Counted from the stretch's first letter, positions 17,246-26,383 are shown. The stretch is 64,000 bases of DNA from GWE2-42-39 sp963668595 (GCA_963668595.1 OY764876.1:3472001-3536000); one strand, 5' to 3'. Made by a program: numbers and translations. The notes: generated by a model not told the origin, from the sequence alone.

Positions 17246-18829
17246 TTACAGCAAACTCAATATTTGTACAATCACAATTAGTAAAACCATTGCTATTGGG
17301 TAAACGGTTGCATAGGCAATGGATGGTGCATTGGTGTCGGTCATCGAGTCAACAGCTGCCAGACCGGGAGTACTGGTCATTCCTCCGGTAAGTGTTCCGA
17401 GCAGCATCAACAGGTTCATTTTCATGAAAACACGGGCAATAATGGCTGCAATAATCATTGGTACCAACGTAATTGCTGCGCCGATAGCAAATAATTCAAT
17501 TCCATAATCCTGAAAAGTACTTACCAGTTTAGCTCCGGCACTGGTACCTACTGCTGCAAGAAAAAATAAAAGACCCAGTTGGCGGAGTAATTGGTTTGCA
17601 GCTCCAGTCATTGTCCAGAGAATAGGACCTGTTTTGCCAATTCGGCCTAAAATAAGCGCGGTAAACAGAATGCCACCGGTCAATCCAAGGTTGAAGTTGA
17701 ATGAGCCAAATTTCAGCCCAATCTTGCCAACCAGAATACCAATAATAACTCCCATTGCAATAGGGAGGAAATCAGTGTCGGAAAGTTTACGGTCGTCATT
17801 TCCGAATATTTTGGCAACTTGCTCCAGACTTTCTTTGCTTCCTGCAATCATCAGTTTATCCGCAAACTGAATTTTAAAATCGGGAGTAGGAGAGATAACA
17901 ATACCTGAACGGCGAATTCGGGTAATGGTTGCATTGTAAGTATTTAGCAGGTTCATCTGGGCAATGGTTTTGTTTACCACTTCTTTGTTGGTAACCATGA
18001 TGAAACTAACTTCATATTTGTTGCTCAACGGAATTTCAACGCTGGTTTCCGGGCCGATCAGCAATCGTACTTGTTCGAGAGCGCTTTCGGTTCCTACGGC
18101 TTTAATAATGTCTCCTTTGTACAGAACTGATTTCGGTGTCGGTGTTTCGGCTGTTCCGTCATGCATGATTCGCGAAATAACTGCTTTGGTCATTTGGCGG
18201 AACCGCAATTCTTCGATGGTTTTGCCAGCAACATTTTCATTTTCAACAACAAAGTTGCGTTTGATAATTTCCGGAAAACCTTCGCCTTGTTCCAGATGAT
18301 ATTCTTCTTCAGCTTTACGAATGTTACTGCTCATTAGTTTGGGCAATAATTTCACAAACAGAATAACTCCGATTACGCCAAACGGATAGCCAATTCCGTA
18401 TCCAATTGATGCGAGTGGAGAACCAGTGCTGTCGATAGCTGCAGCTAAACCGGGAGTACTGGTCAGCGCACCGGTGAGTAGTCCGATGCAAATATTTTTA
18501 TCGATGTCGAAAAGGCGGAAGAACAGGTAAGTTACCAATCCTGCTGATAGAATAAGCGTTACGGCAAGCAAAGCCATTGAGCGACCATTCTTTTTAAACG
18601 ATTCGAAGAATCCGGGTCCAGCCTGAATGCCAATCGTAAAAATGAACAGGATAAGCCCTAAATATTGAAAGTCGTTTGGAATGATTACACCAAAGTGCCC
18701 AAATACCAAGGCGACAAAAATTACGGCAGAAACATCGAGCGAAATGCCCGCAAATTTTACACGTCCGATCATGAAGCCTAAAGCGATGATCAGAAAAAGG
18801 GCGAAATAACTGTTGGTTAAAAATTCCAT
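17246..18829 (-). CDS. AspT/YidE/YbjL-family putative transporter with RCK_C domains
   Basis: A 527-residue membrane protein with two homologous membrane halves around a cytoplasmic middle. Each half carries the repeat signature TSTPGLAA (123-130 and 485-492). The middle (about 195-360) has two TrkA-C/RCK_C-like domains (VAGKTIEELRFRQ; VVNKTIAQMNLLN). This is the layout of the aspartate-alanine exchanger AspT and the YidE/YbjL group. The substrate is not predictable; carboxylate or amino-acid exchange is known only for AspT. I chose the ATG at 18829 (MEFLTNSYFALFL) over a TTG 42 bases upstream because the membrane segment begins there. It converges on the permease gene with an 8-base gap. Confidence 0.85.
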   Translation of the reverse strand: MEFLTNSYFALFLIIALGFMIGRVKFAGISLDVSAVIFVALVFGHFGVIIPNDFQYLGLILFIFTIGIQAGPGFFESFKKNGRSMALLAVTLILSAGLVTYLFFRLFDIDKNICIGLLTGALTSTPGLAAAIDSTGSPLASIGYGIGYPFGVIGVILFVKLLPKLMSSNIRKAEEEYHLEQGEGFPEIIKRNFVVENENVAGKTIEELRFRQMTKAVISRIMHDGTAETPTPKSVLYKGDIIKAVGTESALEQVRLLIGPETSVEIPLSNKYEVSFIMVTNKEVVNKTIAQMNLLNTYNATITRIRRSGIVISPTPDFKIQFADKLMIAGSKESLEQVAKIFGNDDRKLSDTDFLPIAMGVIIGILVGKIGLKFGSFNFNLGLTGGILFTALILGRIGKTGPILWTMTGAANQLLRQLGLLFFLAAVGTSAGAKLVSTFQDYGIELFAIGAAITLVPMIIAAIIARVFMKMNLLMLLGTLTGGMTSTPGLAAVDSMTDTNAPSIAYATVYPIAMVLLIVIVQILSLL

Positions 18830-18889
18830 AGTACTGATTTGAGACGACAAAATTAGGAACTTTAAACCCAAAGGAACGATGAAACAACG

Positions 18890-18931
18890 CCGGGGCAGCG
18901 GAAGTTAATCGAAACTTTACCTTTGCCCCGG
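18890..18931 (-). terminator. stem-loop terminator downstream of pepE
   Basis: CCGGGGCA (18890-18897) and TGCCCCGG (18924-18931) form a perfect 8-bp GC-rich stem, with a nested AAGTT/AACTT pairing. Read on the minus strand it follows the pepE stop by about 10 bases and leads into a moderately T-rich stretch. Confidence 0.65.
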
Positions 18932-18940
18932 TTTTGCTGG

Positions 18941-19648
18941 CTATTGCATCAGAAATGCAAGAGAGTCGGCAGAAGTCAATTCTTTTGGCGCATTTCCTTT
19001 TTTGAAAATGCGAGCAGGAAGTTTTCCTATTAATTCGAGTTGCTGATTTTCGTATTTAAGCATGGTTCCTTCGCGCAATCCAACCACATAGATGTCGGGA
19101 TTAATCTCCAGAAACTCTTCAATCCGTTGTTCGCGGGTTTCGCCACCGTGACCTTCCGGATTTTTATCCAGATAGTGTGGATTGATTTGGAAAGGAACGA
19201 GATTCATGCAATCGAACCCAAGCGGGTCGATAATAGGCATATCGTTCGTGGTGCGTAAAGTGGGACAGGCAACATTTGAGCCGGCACTCCATCCGATGTA
19301 TGGAATTCCTTCTTCTACGCGTTTGCGGATTGCATCAATCAATCCACGATCGCGCATTGAGCGTACCAGTTGCCAGGTATTTCCGCCACCAACAACAATT
19401 GCTTGTGCTTCTTCTATTGCTTTTCCCGGGTTTTCGAAACGGTGAATACTTACAACGTGGTGTCCAATTTCGGCAAAGCGTTCTTCTACTTTGCGTTCGT
19501 ATTCGTCGTACGAGAATGTTACCGCAGCAAAAGGAATAAATACGGCAGTAACAGGTTTTTCGCCTAAAAATTTTTGTATTTCGTGTTTCGGATAATCCAG
19601 GTATGGTTGGCCTGGCATCGTTGAATTACTTATCAGTAGAAGTTTCAT
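18941..19648 (-). CDS. pepE: dipeptidase E (peptidase family S51)
   Basis: A 235-residue cytoplasmic serine peptidase that cleaves dipeptides with N-terminal aspartate. The class-I-glutamine-amidotransferase-like fold is marked by VVGGGNTWQL (85-94), the nucleophile elbow IGWSAGSN with S121, and FQINPHYLD with H158. These correspond closely to the Ser and His of the Salmonella enzyme. The frame is open further upstream, but the ATG at 19648 (MKLLLISNS) matches the family start and normal length. It lies downstream of the second outer-membrane barrel gene on the same strand with a 74-base gap, and ends with a hairpin terminator. Confidence 0.93.
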   Translation of the reverse strand: MKLLLISNSTMPGQPYLDYPKHEIQKFLGEKPVTAVFIPFAAVTFSYDEYERKVEERFAEIGHHVVSIHRFENPGKAIEEAQAIVVGGGNTWQLVRSMRDRGLIDAIRKRVEEGIPYIGWSAGSNVACPTLRTTNDMPIIDPLGFDCMNLVPFQINPHYLDKNPEGHGGETREQRIEEFLEINPDIYVVGLREGTMLKYENQQLELIGKLPARIFKKGNAPKELTSADSLAFLMQ

Positions 19649-19722
19649 CTTTTGTGAGGTTATTTGATTGTCTTTCAAAATAAAATAAAAAAGAGAGAGC
19701 AAACAAGGATTTGAATCTGGTT

Positions 19723-20526
19723 TCAGAATTGTACCAGCGCAATACCGACACTCCATGGAGTTAGTTCGGGGCCTTTGCTTTTGTCAAAAAGAGGCTCCAG
19801 ATCGTAAGAGGCGTACAGGTTGATCCAGCGGTAACCCATTCGAATACTTGCCGCAAGCTTATAGTCGGGGATGGCGTAACTTCCCGGGATTTTTAGCTTC
19901 TGCTTTTCGCCGCCTTTACGGTATTTTATTTTTGTATGCGAGCTAAGGCGCTTACTTCCAATTATTCCGGCCGACATGTAAAATCGGTTTGCATAGTGAT
20001 TGATCGGAATCTGAAATTCGAATAATAATGGAACATTCAGATAAACAGAAGATAGCTTCGATTTTTGATTACTGTCGAAATAAAGTGTTTGCGGTAAAAT
20101 AACTCCATTCTCCGATTGTTGAATTGTTGTGTTTTTATTTAGCCGGTAACTGCGTAATTCAAGCCCGATACCGGTAACTAGCCCAATCGTGTTGCGCGAA
20201 GCCTGCAATCCTTTCGATAATTGGAGAAGATTAATCTGCATTGAATGAGAGTGGAGCAAATCGTTATCCATGAAATCTTTTTCTGAATCGGGATAAGATG
20301 AATAGTCTGGATTTGCAAAGCCATTTACGCCAATGAATACACCGCTCCAGTGTCCCGAAAATTCTTCATCCCAGTAATTAAATCCGTCGTTTACCAGATC
20401 GCGAATGTCGATAATTCCCGAGATATTGGTCGGGTTCGATGGTGTTATTTGAATCGTATCGGCTTGTTGGGCAAACCCTTCGATTATCGTGCAGGCAAAT
20501 AGCAAAAAATAGAAAATTCGCTTCAT
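19723..20526 (-). CDS. outer-membrane beta-barrel protein (paralogue of the next upstream gene)
   Basis: A 267-residue exported protein: signal peptide MKRIFYFLLFACTIIEGFAQ, then alternating-strand sequence rich in aromatic and glycine residues, ending in GPELTPWSVGIALVQF with a terminal Phe typical of barrels. GHWSGVFIGVNGFANPDYS (about 60-78) and the C-terminus match the neighbouring 302-residue protein, so the two are paralogues. It resembles the PorT-like/OMP_b-brl group; no function can be given. A strong terminator lies between the two genes, so this one probably needs its own promoter or read-through. Confidence 0.75.
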   Translation of the reverse strand: MKRIFYFLLFACTIIEGFAQQADTIQITPSNPTNISGIIDIRDLVNDGFNYWDEEFSGHWSGVFIGVNGFANPDYSSYPDSEKDFMDNDLLHSHSMQINLLQLSKGLQASRNTIGLVTGIGLELRSYRLNKNTTIQQSENGVILPQTLYFDSNQKSKLSSVYLNVPLLFEFQIPINHYANRFYMSAGIIGSKRLSSHTKIKYRKGGEKQKLKIPGSYAIPDYKLAASIRMGYRWINLYASYDLEPLFDKSKGPELTPWSVGIALVQF

Positions 20527-20593
20527 GCTCTTTGTTTGTGTTTGTTTTCTGGCTTCTGCAAAGGTAATAATTAATGCTTATCCAAAATAAATT

Positions 20594-20624
20594 AGCCCGG
20601 CTGGACAATTATTCCGGCCGGGCT
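20594..20624 (-). terminator. rho-independent terminator between the two barrel genes
   Basis: AGCCCGG...CCGGGCT extends to a 12-bp stem (one T-G pair) around the loop CAATTAT. On the minus strand it is followed by AATTTATTTT. It lies 23 bases beyond the end of the 302-residue barrel gene and 68 bases before the next start. Confidence 0.85.
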
Positions 20625-20647
20625 GATTCTGTTTGGATATACGTTTT

Positions 20648-21556
20648 TTAGAAATTAACCAGACTGATTCCGACAGAGAAAGGAGTTAATTCAGGACCTT
20701 TTCCGTCTTTGAATAAGGTTGAAAAATTGTAAGTCGCATACAAGTGAATGTCGTTTAATCCTACCCGAAAAATTGCGGCATATTTGAATGGATTTACGTT
20801 GAATCCGCCACGGTCTTTCTGTTTGTTGTCGTTCCATTTTACTTTTGTGTGCGATCCGATATTTAAGCCACCTAAAATACCTCCGGAAAGGAATAATCTG
20901 CCGGTGTGGTTATTTACCGGTATTTGAGCCTCAAGCATTAATGGAATTGTTAGATACGACACGGTCAATTTCGATTTTTTGAATGAATCCTGTGGATCAA
21001 GTTCAATGGGTTCGATAATACCATTCACTTTGTCGATTGTGTAAGGATTATCGAATTTGTAATTGTTGTATGAAATTCCCATCCCGGTTACCAGGCCAAT
21101 GTTGCCCCGATGTTTTTGCAGACTGATGTTGTACTCCCAAAAATTGAGGTTTACTTCGAGCGATTTGGGTTGATTCAATTCCATAAATTCAAGCCCGTTG
21201 TACATCGAATAATTTACTTTATCGAAACCATTGACTCCCAAATCGATTCCAGCCCAGTGCCCGTTGAACGATTTGGATTCTTTTTCCTCTTCGTCTTTTC
21301 CCCATTTATAGCTTTTGTTGAGAGTAACGGTGGTGCCATTGTTCGATTCAACTACTTCGAATTCTTTTTTGCCAACACGAATTTTGGTGGTGTCGGTTGC
21401 GCTTTCGTTATTTTCTTCGTTTTCGTTGCCCATTGTTATTTCAAGTTGGCCAATAATTTTTTTATTGTCAGTTTGTTCGGCCAATTCCTGTGCAAACGAT
21501 GTATGCATTCCCAGCATACAGGCGATCATTAATAGAGGAGTAATTCTTGTTTTCAT
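20648..21556 (-). CDS. outer-membrane beta-barrel protein (302 residues)
   Basis: Exported protein with signal peptide MKTRITPLLMIACMLGMHTSFAQ. A hydrophilic, Glu/Asn-rich stretch (about 40-95, with KKEFEVVESNNGTTVTLNK) is followed by a barrel-like region starting at GHWAGIDLGVNGFDKVNYS (about 101-119). The end, GPELTPFSVGISLVNF, is almost the same as in the downstream paralogue (19723-20526). It is the first barrel gene after the ECF sigma/anti-sigma pair (174 bases from the anti-sigma stop), so it may be a target or sensor of that pair. No enzymatic motif is visible. Function unknown; PorT-like/OMP_b-brl superfamily is the closest description. Confidence 0.75.
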   Translation of the reverse strand: MKTRITPLLMIACMLGMHTSFAQELAEQTDNKKIIGQLEITMGNENEENNESATDTTKIRVGKKEFEVVESNNGTTVTLNKSYKWGKDEEEKESKSFNGHWAGIDLGVNGFDKVNYSMYNGLEFMELNQPKSLEVNLNFWEYNISLQKHRGNIGLVTGMGISYNNYKFDNPYTIDKVNGIIEPIELDPQDSFKKSKLTVSYLTIPLMLEAQIPVNNHTGRLFLSGGILGGLNIGSHTKVKWNDNKQKDRGGFNVNPFKYAAIFRVGLNDIHLYATYNFSTLFKDGKGPELTPFSVGISLVNF

Positions 21557-21729
21557 GTGCTTTGAGATTTAATTTTTCGTGTGACGGACAGCCTTTTTAA
21601 AAAGTTACAGCTCGTGAAAAATTTATTGGTTTTTTTTCATTCGTGAATAATTTGTTTTTTAATTGCCACATGGAATACCCATGATTGAAATATTTTTCTC
21701 CTTTCCGGTCAGCGTTTGCCAAATCATGG

Positions 21730-22755
21730 CTATTTCAGCGGAACAGAAAAAGCAAGCAGTCGGGTATCTACGCTGAACTTTGTTAAATGTCCATCCTCAC
21801 TTTCGTAGCGAATACGATTGCCGCTTGCTTTGCTGGCTAAACGGATACCTGCTTCGAGGAATGAGCCTTCATTTGAATTGTGGTCTCTTTTTATTTTCAG
21901 TACTTTCTCAGCTAAATATTCATTAAGCGTGTATGTTTCTGTTTTACTTTCTTCTTTTTGTGCTGGCGTTGAGATTACCGCGAGTTGCATGTTTTCCTGT
22001 TTTTCCAATGGTCGAATTCTTGCCTGCATGGGCCGAATTGTTTCCATGTATTCGTGCTGAACAGGCTCCGGTGTTTTCTCTTCCTGAATGACTTGCTGCG
22101 ATGTTTTTATTTTGGCTTGAACAACTGCTTGTTCAGTCTGATCCCTGTTTGTTTTCTCATTTTCTATATTTTGAGAAGAGATAGCTGCTGTTTCAATTGT
22201 CTTCTCTTCCGGAATTTCTTTTTTAACCTCTGCAAATTGCGGCTGTTTCAGTGTTTTTTCTGTTGAAGAATGAAACTGAAATACGGGTGCAATTGCCAGC
22301 GAAATCAATAAAATTGCGGCAATAGCTGAAGAATAGTACCATAATTTCCGTTGCAGTGTTTTTTTGTACAGTGATTTTTTATTGGGGAAAACAATGGTTT
22401 GGTCGGCAATCAGTCGGGTTTTGGCAAGCAGCTCCAGTTCTTTTTCTTGTTGAGGCTGAAATTTAAGTAAATGAAGAAATTCGGCGCTTTCCGCCTGACT
22501 CAAATCTCCTTCGAGGTAAGCAATGGCCGTATAATTTTCGGCCGGAAGTTCTTCCTTCTTTTTGTAAAGCTTATTTTTCGCATTAAAGCGAACTGTTTGC
22601 TCTGGCAGTTTGAATTTATCCAAATCTTCAAGTTCTTGTTGTAAGTCCGGATTTTTTCTCACAAAATCGAGAAAACAGTCGATTTCCTTTTCTGAAAGAG
22701 TGCCATCCAGATAGTCAAGGAAGAATATTTCGTAATTGTTGCGATTAATTTCCAT
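21730..22755 (-). CDS. probable membrane anti-sigma factor with duplicated N-terminal domain
   Basis: The 341-residue product starts one base after the sigma factor stop, which argues for an anti-sigma role. The ATG at 22755 (MEINRNNYEIFFLDYLDG) is chosen over an in-frame upstream start inside the sigma gene. The cytoplasmic part seems to hold two copies of one small domain: YEIFFLDYLDGTLSEKE (about 8-24) ending in FNAKNKLYKK, and YTAIAYLEGDLSQAESA (about 75-91) ending in FPNKKSLYKK. One membrane segment follows (about 138-160, YYSSAIAAILLISLAIAPVF). The periplasmic part is Gln/Glu/Lys-rich and then structured (about 280-341). It is not of the FecR family. What it senses is unknown; the barrel gene downstream is the natural candidate partner. 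Confidence 0.75.
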   Translation of the reverse strand: MEINRNNYEIFFLDYLDGTLSEKEIDCFLDFVRKNPDLQQELEDLDKFKLPEQTVRFNAKNKLYKKKEELPAENYTAIAYLEGDLSQAESAEFLHLLKFQPQQEKELELLAKTRLIADQTIVFPNKKSLYKKTLQRKLWYYSSAIAAILLISLAIAPVFQFHSSTEKTLKQPQFAEVKKEIPEEKTIETAAISSQNIENEKTNRDQTEQAVVQAKIKTSQQVIQEEKTPEPVQHEYMETIRPMQARIRPLEKQENMQLAVISTPAQKEESKTETYTLNEYLAEKVLKIKRDHNSNEGSFLEAGIRLASKASGNRIRYESEDGHLTKFSVDTRLLAFSVPLK

Positions 22756-22756
22756 T

Positions 22757-23242
22757 TTACACCAAAACATCAATTTTACCAATCACATTTTTCAGGAATA
22801 TGCGTCCGCGGTATATGTAAACTTTTACCTGCGATTCGCTCAAAGAGGCAATCCGGGCAATTTCTTCGTACGAATACCCTTCATAGTCGCGTAATAGTAC
22901 AACCAGCCGTTGTACTTCAGGGAGCATGGCGAGCGCTTTGTCCAGAACTTCACCAACATCAGAATATTGACTGAAATGAACATCCTGGGGCAATTGCTCG
23001 TTTTCCATCAGGCTTATTCGTTTTTCTTTCCTGATTAGATCAATCATGCCATGATAGGCCGTAGAGAACAGGTACGATTTTACTTTTTCAAAGTTGACAT
23101 TTCTGACATTTCGCCAGAGTTTTTCGTAACAATCCTGTACGAGGTCGCGTGCACGATCTTCGTCCCGAAAATTTTTCAGGATAAAGCGATAAATACGATC
23201 CGAAAATTGATCAACGGCCTGGTTATATTCTTCAACAGTCAT
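22757..23242 (-). CDS. ECF-type RNA polymerase sigma factor, second
   Basis: A 161-residue sigma-70 family protein. Region 2 lies at about 10-75 (DQFSDRIYRFILKNFRDEDR, ARDLVQDCYEKLWRNVRN, VKSYLFSTAYHGMIDLIRK). Region 4 lies at about 100-155 (LAMLPEVQRLVVLLRDYEGY, YEEIARIASLSESQVKVYIY). The downstream gene starts one base after its stop and has a single membrane segment, the usual sigma/anti-sigma arrangement. It is only distantly similar to the sigma factor at 4833 and not linked to a SusC gene, so it probably answers an envelope signal. The S41 protease gene ends 38 bases upstream on the same strand. Confidence 0.93.
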   Translation of the reverse strand: MTVEEYNQAVDQFSDRIYRFILKNFRDEDRARDLVQDCYEKLWRNVRNVNFEKVKSYLFSTAYHGMIDLIRKEKRISLMENEQLPQDVHFSQYSDVGEVLDKALAMLPEVQRLVVLLRDYEGYSYEEIARIASLSESQVKVYIYRGRIFLKNVIGKIDVLV

Positions 23243-23280
23243 TCCGGTTTCAAAAACGATACACCGCTATGACGGTTCAA

Positions 23281-24912
23281 TTACTGATTTGTTACAGGTA
23301 ACTGATTAAATTTTGGTGCAGGAATTTTCGAGACCTCAATTGCTTTCTCCAAAGCGTTGTCAATGTCGCGTATAAAAGGATAAAAACCTTCTTCTCCGAA
23401 TATATTTCGCGCAATGTATGCCTTCAATTGAGCTTCGATTATTTTTCCTGAAATGCGTAATCCATTTTTGTCTTCAGGAACTCCTTTTTGAGCAGCGTAG
23501 CGAATGAAGTTTTGTAATATGTTTCGTTCGTTGAGCAATTTGTTTAACGCCTCTGTTCCTTCACATTTTTTTAATTCTTCTCGATGTTGGTCTGCATAAT
23601 CAAACGAATAAGTGTAGATCAATCGCTTCTGAACTAATTTATTGAAGTAGTTGGAATAGCCGGTTGTGTCGGCTGGCACAAAATAATCGGGCATGATGCC
23701 TCCTCCTCCGTAAACAAGTCGCCCGTGCAACGTTTTATATTGAAGCGAGTCTGGCATTCGAATACTATCAGCTTCCTGAAATTCTCCATGTATCATTCGC
23801 TTCATAATGTCCTGGTTGTAGTCGTCTTTACCGTTTTCGTACGATTTCTGAATACAGCGACCACTTGGCGTGTAATAACGGGAAACTGTAAGGCGCAAAG
23901 CTGAACCATCCATTAATGGTATTTGCTCTTGCACCAACCCTTTCCCGAACGAACGACGGCCAACAATCCATCCCCGGTCGTTGTCTTGTATCGCTCCGGC
24001 AAAAATTTCACTTGCTGATGCTGAAAAATCATCAATTAACACAACAACATCCTGATTGGTGTATTTTCCTTTTTGTGGAGTGCTGTATGTTTTTCTGGGC
24101 TGAGCATTGCCTTGTGTATATAAAACACCATCTCCTTTATCGAGGAATTCGTTGACCATCCGGATGACGGCTCCCAGGTATCCTCCGGGGTTTCCGCGCA
24201 GGTCGATAATTACTCGTTTCATGCCCTGAGAATTTAATTTTTCCATGGCCTGGATAAATTCTTCGTAAGTATGCTCAGCAAAACGGCTTACTTTAATGTA
24301 TCCAACTTCGTTGTTGATCATGTAACTAACATCAACACTGTAAATTGGAATGTCGCCACGAGTAATATCATAGTCAATTAAGCCGTCAATTCCACGACGT
24401 TTAATACTCACTTTTACCAATGTTCCTTTATCTCCCCGAAGCAGTGACATTACTTTGTCATTATCCACCTGAACTCCGGCAATAATACTGTCGTTGACTT
24501 TTACGATGCGATCACCGGGTAATATACCCAGGTGATGAGATGGACCACCCGAAACTACATCCACCACCATTACGGTGTCATTCTGGATTGAAAATTGTAC
24601 GCCTATTCCGCTAAAATTACCGGTCATCTCTTCCGTCACTTCTTTCATGTCTTCTGCTGAAATATAACTGGTGTGCGGATCAAGATTTTTCAATATATCC
24701 GGAATAGCATCTTCTACTAATTTATCTATTGAAATAGAATCTACATATGCATTCGAAATCAAATCTATAATCGTTCCGAGTTTATTCGATTTTGACCATT
24801 TGAAATCGGCTTGTTTCATGCTCCCGGTGTGTAGCTTGTTGCCGATGAAAATACCGGTTATAAGAGCCACCGCCAGCATTACTGGCATGTAAATCGCGAT
24901 TTTGTTTTTCAT
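23281..24912 (-). CDS. S41 family C-terminal processing peptidase
   Basis: A 543-residue exported serine protease of the Prc/CtpA family, which trims or degrades envelope proteins from their C-terminus. Order: an N-terminal membrane anchor or uncleaved signal (about 7-25); a cap helix region; a PDZ domain (about 100-180, GIGVQFSIQNDTVMVVDVV and LGILPGDRIVKVND); and the catalytic core with IDLRGNPGGYLG (236-247), DDFSASASEIFAGAIQDNDR (294-313) and RSFGKGLVQEQ. By comparison with E. coli Prc the Ser/Lys dyad is S299/K324. The C-terminal tail is about 180 residues and ends in a helical extension usual in Bacteroidota. The dCMP deaminase gene ends 18 bases upstream, so the two form one unit. Confidence 0.94.
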   Translation of the reverse strand: MKNKIAIYMPVMLAVALITGIFIGNKLHTGSMKQADFKWSKSNKLGTIIDLISNAYVDSISIDKLVEDAIPDILKNLDPHTSYISAEDMKEVTEEMTGNFSGIGVQFSIQNDTVMVVDVVSGGPSHHLGILPGDRIVKVNDSIIAGVQVDNDKVMSLLRGDKGTLVKVSIKRRGIDGLIDYDITRGDIPIYSVDVSYMINNEVGYIKVSRFAEHTYEEFIQAMEKLNSQGMKRVIIDLRGNPGGYLGAVIRMVNEFLDKGDGVLYTQGNAQPRKTYSTPQKGKYTNQDVVVLIDDFSASASEIFAGAIQDNDRGWIVGRRSFGKGLVQEQIPLMDGSALRLTVSRYYTPSGRCIQKSYENGKDDYNQDIMKRMIHGEFQEADSIRMPDSLQYKTLHGRLVYGGGGIMPDYFVPADTTGYSNYFNKLVQKRLIYTYSFDYADQHREELKKCEGTEALNKLLNERNILQNFIRYAAQKGVPEDKNGLRISGKIIEAQLKAYIARNIFGEEGFYPFIRDIDNALEKAIEVSKIPAPKFNQLPVTNQ

Positions 24913-24930
24913 GAACGAAATGATTTGTTT

Positions 24931-25371
24931 TTAATCTTCTAAGTCTATTTGAACTATTTCAATGTTTGCCCGCTTTAATAAGTTTATGCCGTCTTCAAGC
25001 CTGTAATTGTCAGCAAAAACAACTCTTCTGATTCCTGCTTGTATAATTAATTTGGCACATTCAAGGCAAGGTGAAGAGGTTACATACATTGTTGCTCCTT
25101 CACTGCTGTTATTCGATTTTGCCACCTTTGTAATTGCATTTGCTTCAGCATGAAGAACGTATGGCTTTGATTTGTTGTTCTCGTCTTCACATTCATTCTC
25201 AAAACCGACAGGAGTCCCATTGTATCCATCCGAGATAATCATTTTGTCTTTTACCAATAGTGCTCCCACTTGCCGCCTTTGACAATACGAATTTTCGGCC
25301 CATACAGAAGCCATTTTTAAATATCGTTTATCCAGAAGAAGTTGTTTGTGTGTTTGCGTTTCTTTTTCCAT
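24931..25371 (-). CDS. dCMP deaminase family protein (ComEB-like)
   Basis: A 146-residue zinc-dependent cytidine/deoxycytidylate deaminase. The signature is complete: HAEAN with zinc ligand H74 and proton shuttle E76, then SSPCLECAK with C102 and C105. QVGALLVKDKMIISDGYNGT (34-53) is the strand and loop that shape the nucleotide site. It should turn dCMP into dUMP, feeding thymidylate synthesis in the cytoplasm. The start MEKETQTHKQL is the normal one. The pairing with the S41 protease gene (18 bases downstream) is, from memory, common in Bacteroidales. Confidence 0.9.
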   Translation of the reverse strand: MEKETQTHKQLLLDKRYLKMASVWAENSYCQRRQVGALLVKDKMIISDGYNGTPVGFENECEDENNKSKPYVLHAEANAITKVAKSNNSSEGATMYVTSSPCLECAKLIIQAGIRRVVFADNYRLEDGINLLKRANIEIVQIDLED

Positions 25372-25811
25372 AGTTCGTTCTTTTAATACTCTGCTTCTGA
25401 TTGTATTACTACAATGGTCGTAATATGAGCATTTTTATTACATGGTAAATTTAAAAATGCTTATCGCATTTAGAACAGAATTTTCAGAAATAAATCAAGG
25501 CTCTGAAAATTTATTAACAATACTTCTTTGGTTTTATTGTGATAGAAGAGCAATTTGAATTGAAAATGAAATTTACTAAATGAGAATGATGACGTCGTTT
25601 TTATTCTTGTATTTCTATTTTTCACACTAAATGCTTCGTTGTTTACTGGTTTTTTAGGGAGAGAGTGGATTGCGATTCTTTATTTAATTGTCTTATGTTT
25701 ATTTGTATTTTCAAGAATTGATAATATGTTTATAAAATACCAAAAAGGGAAATTGTATTTGTGATATTTTACCAGGGAGTCTAAAAGGTTGTATCATAGG
25801 TAAATAAATCA

Positions 25812-25894
25812 TTTTCTTGTCATATTGAGCATGAGCAAAATATTTAATTGTTAGCATCAAATATTCTTCGTTTCACTCAGGATGACAAAGAAAA
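25812..25894. repeat. REP-like inverted repeat (GTCATCCTGAG type)
   Basis: The left arm TTTTCTTGTCATATTGAGC (25812-25830) and right arm CACTCAGGATGACAAAGAAAA (25874 on, 21 bases) are imperfect inverted copies of a TTTCTTTGTCATCCTGAGTG-like sequence. GTCATCCTGAG repeats of this kind occur as small non-autonomous or REP-like elements in many genomes. A single copy is seen in this window. Confidence 0.55.
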
Positions 25895-26253
25895 GGACCT
25901 TTGGGGACAGCCTCGTTATTCAGACGATTGTTTTATCTATATAGAGATTGCTCTGCGGTAAAATAGGAAAGAGCAATTCTAAATTTTTTTTGTAATTTTT
26001 TTTAGCAAATTAAAAATCTTTAAAACACCCGTCATCTCTATATTCTGAGGATTTTTTACAATATGATTAATACTTCATTTTTTTGATTAAGTAAGTTCTT
26101 ACTCGACTGATATTTCGACTTGTAGAATATGTTAATAGAATAAATACAATAGATGATGCTTGAAATTGCTTGCAACATATGTTATGTACTGCCTTTTGGG
26201 AAAAAACTATTAATCAGTTGTTTAAAAGCTATTTGTGTGAGATTTTTTTGTGA

Positions 26254-26284
26254 TTTGGGCATTGTATTATTGATAATATATTTT
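26254..26284 (+). promoter_or_regulatory. candidate promoter upstream of the giant gene
   Basis: TTTG (26254-26257) and TATATTTT (26277-26284, seven of eight to TAnnTTTG) are 19 bases apart. Initiation here would give a leader of about 480 bases before the giant gene, containing the small open frame at 26384. Confidence 0.45.
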
Positions 26285-26383
26285 TACCTTTAAACGTGTT
26301 TTCAATAAAATGAGAGAAGAGAGAGGTTGAATAGGTTGGTTTTTCTAAAAACGTACCTATTCTATGGAATTGAAAAATAAGCG

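Larger units (their letters stand above)
25372..26383. other. AT-rich intergenic region without a convincing gene
   Basis: About 1 kb of very AT-rich sequence between divergent transcription units. It holds one REP-like inverted repeat (25812-25894) and one good candidate promoter (26254-26284). A 64-codon hydrophobic stretch in plus frame (25570-25764) lacks any normal start codon and is more likely noise or a gene remnant. No RNA gene or mobile-element gene was recognised. Confidence 0.6.

Noticed and set aside
19649..19756. N-terminal extension of peptidase E to an upstream start.
   Set aside because: The extension overlaps the preceding barrel gene and is not seen in the family; MKLLLISNS at 19648 is the usual start.
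25570..25764. A 64-codon hydrophobic open frame that could be a small membrane protein.
   Set aside because: It has no ATG, GTG or TTG near its beginning, lies in AT-rich DNA where hydrophobic frames arise by chance, and shows no ribosome-binding context.
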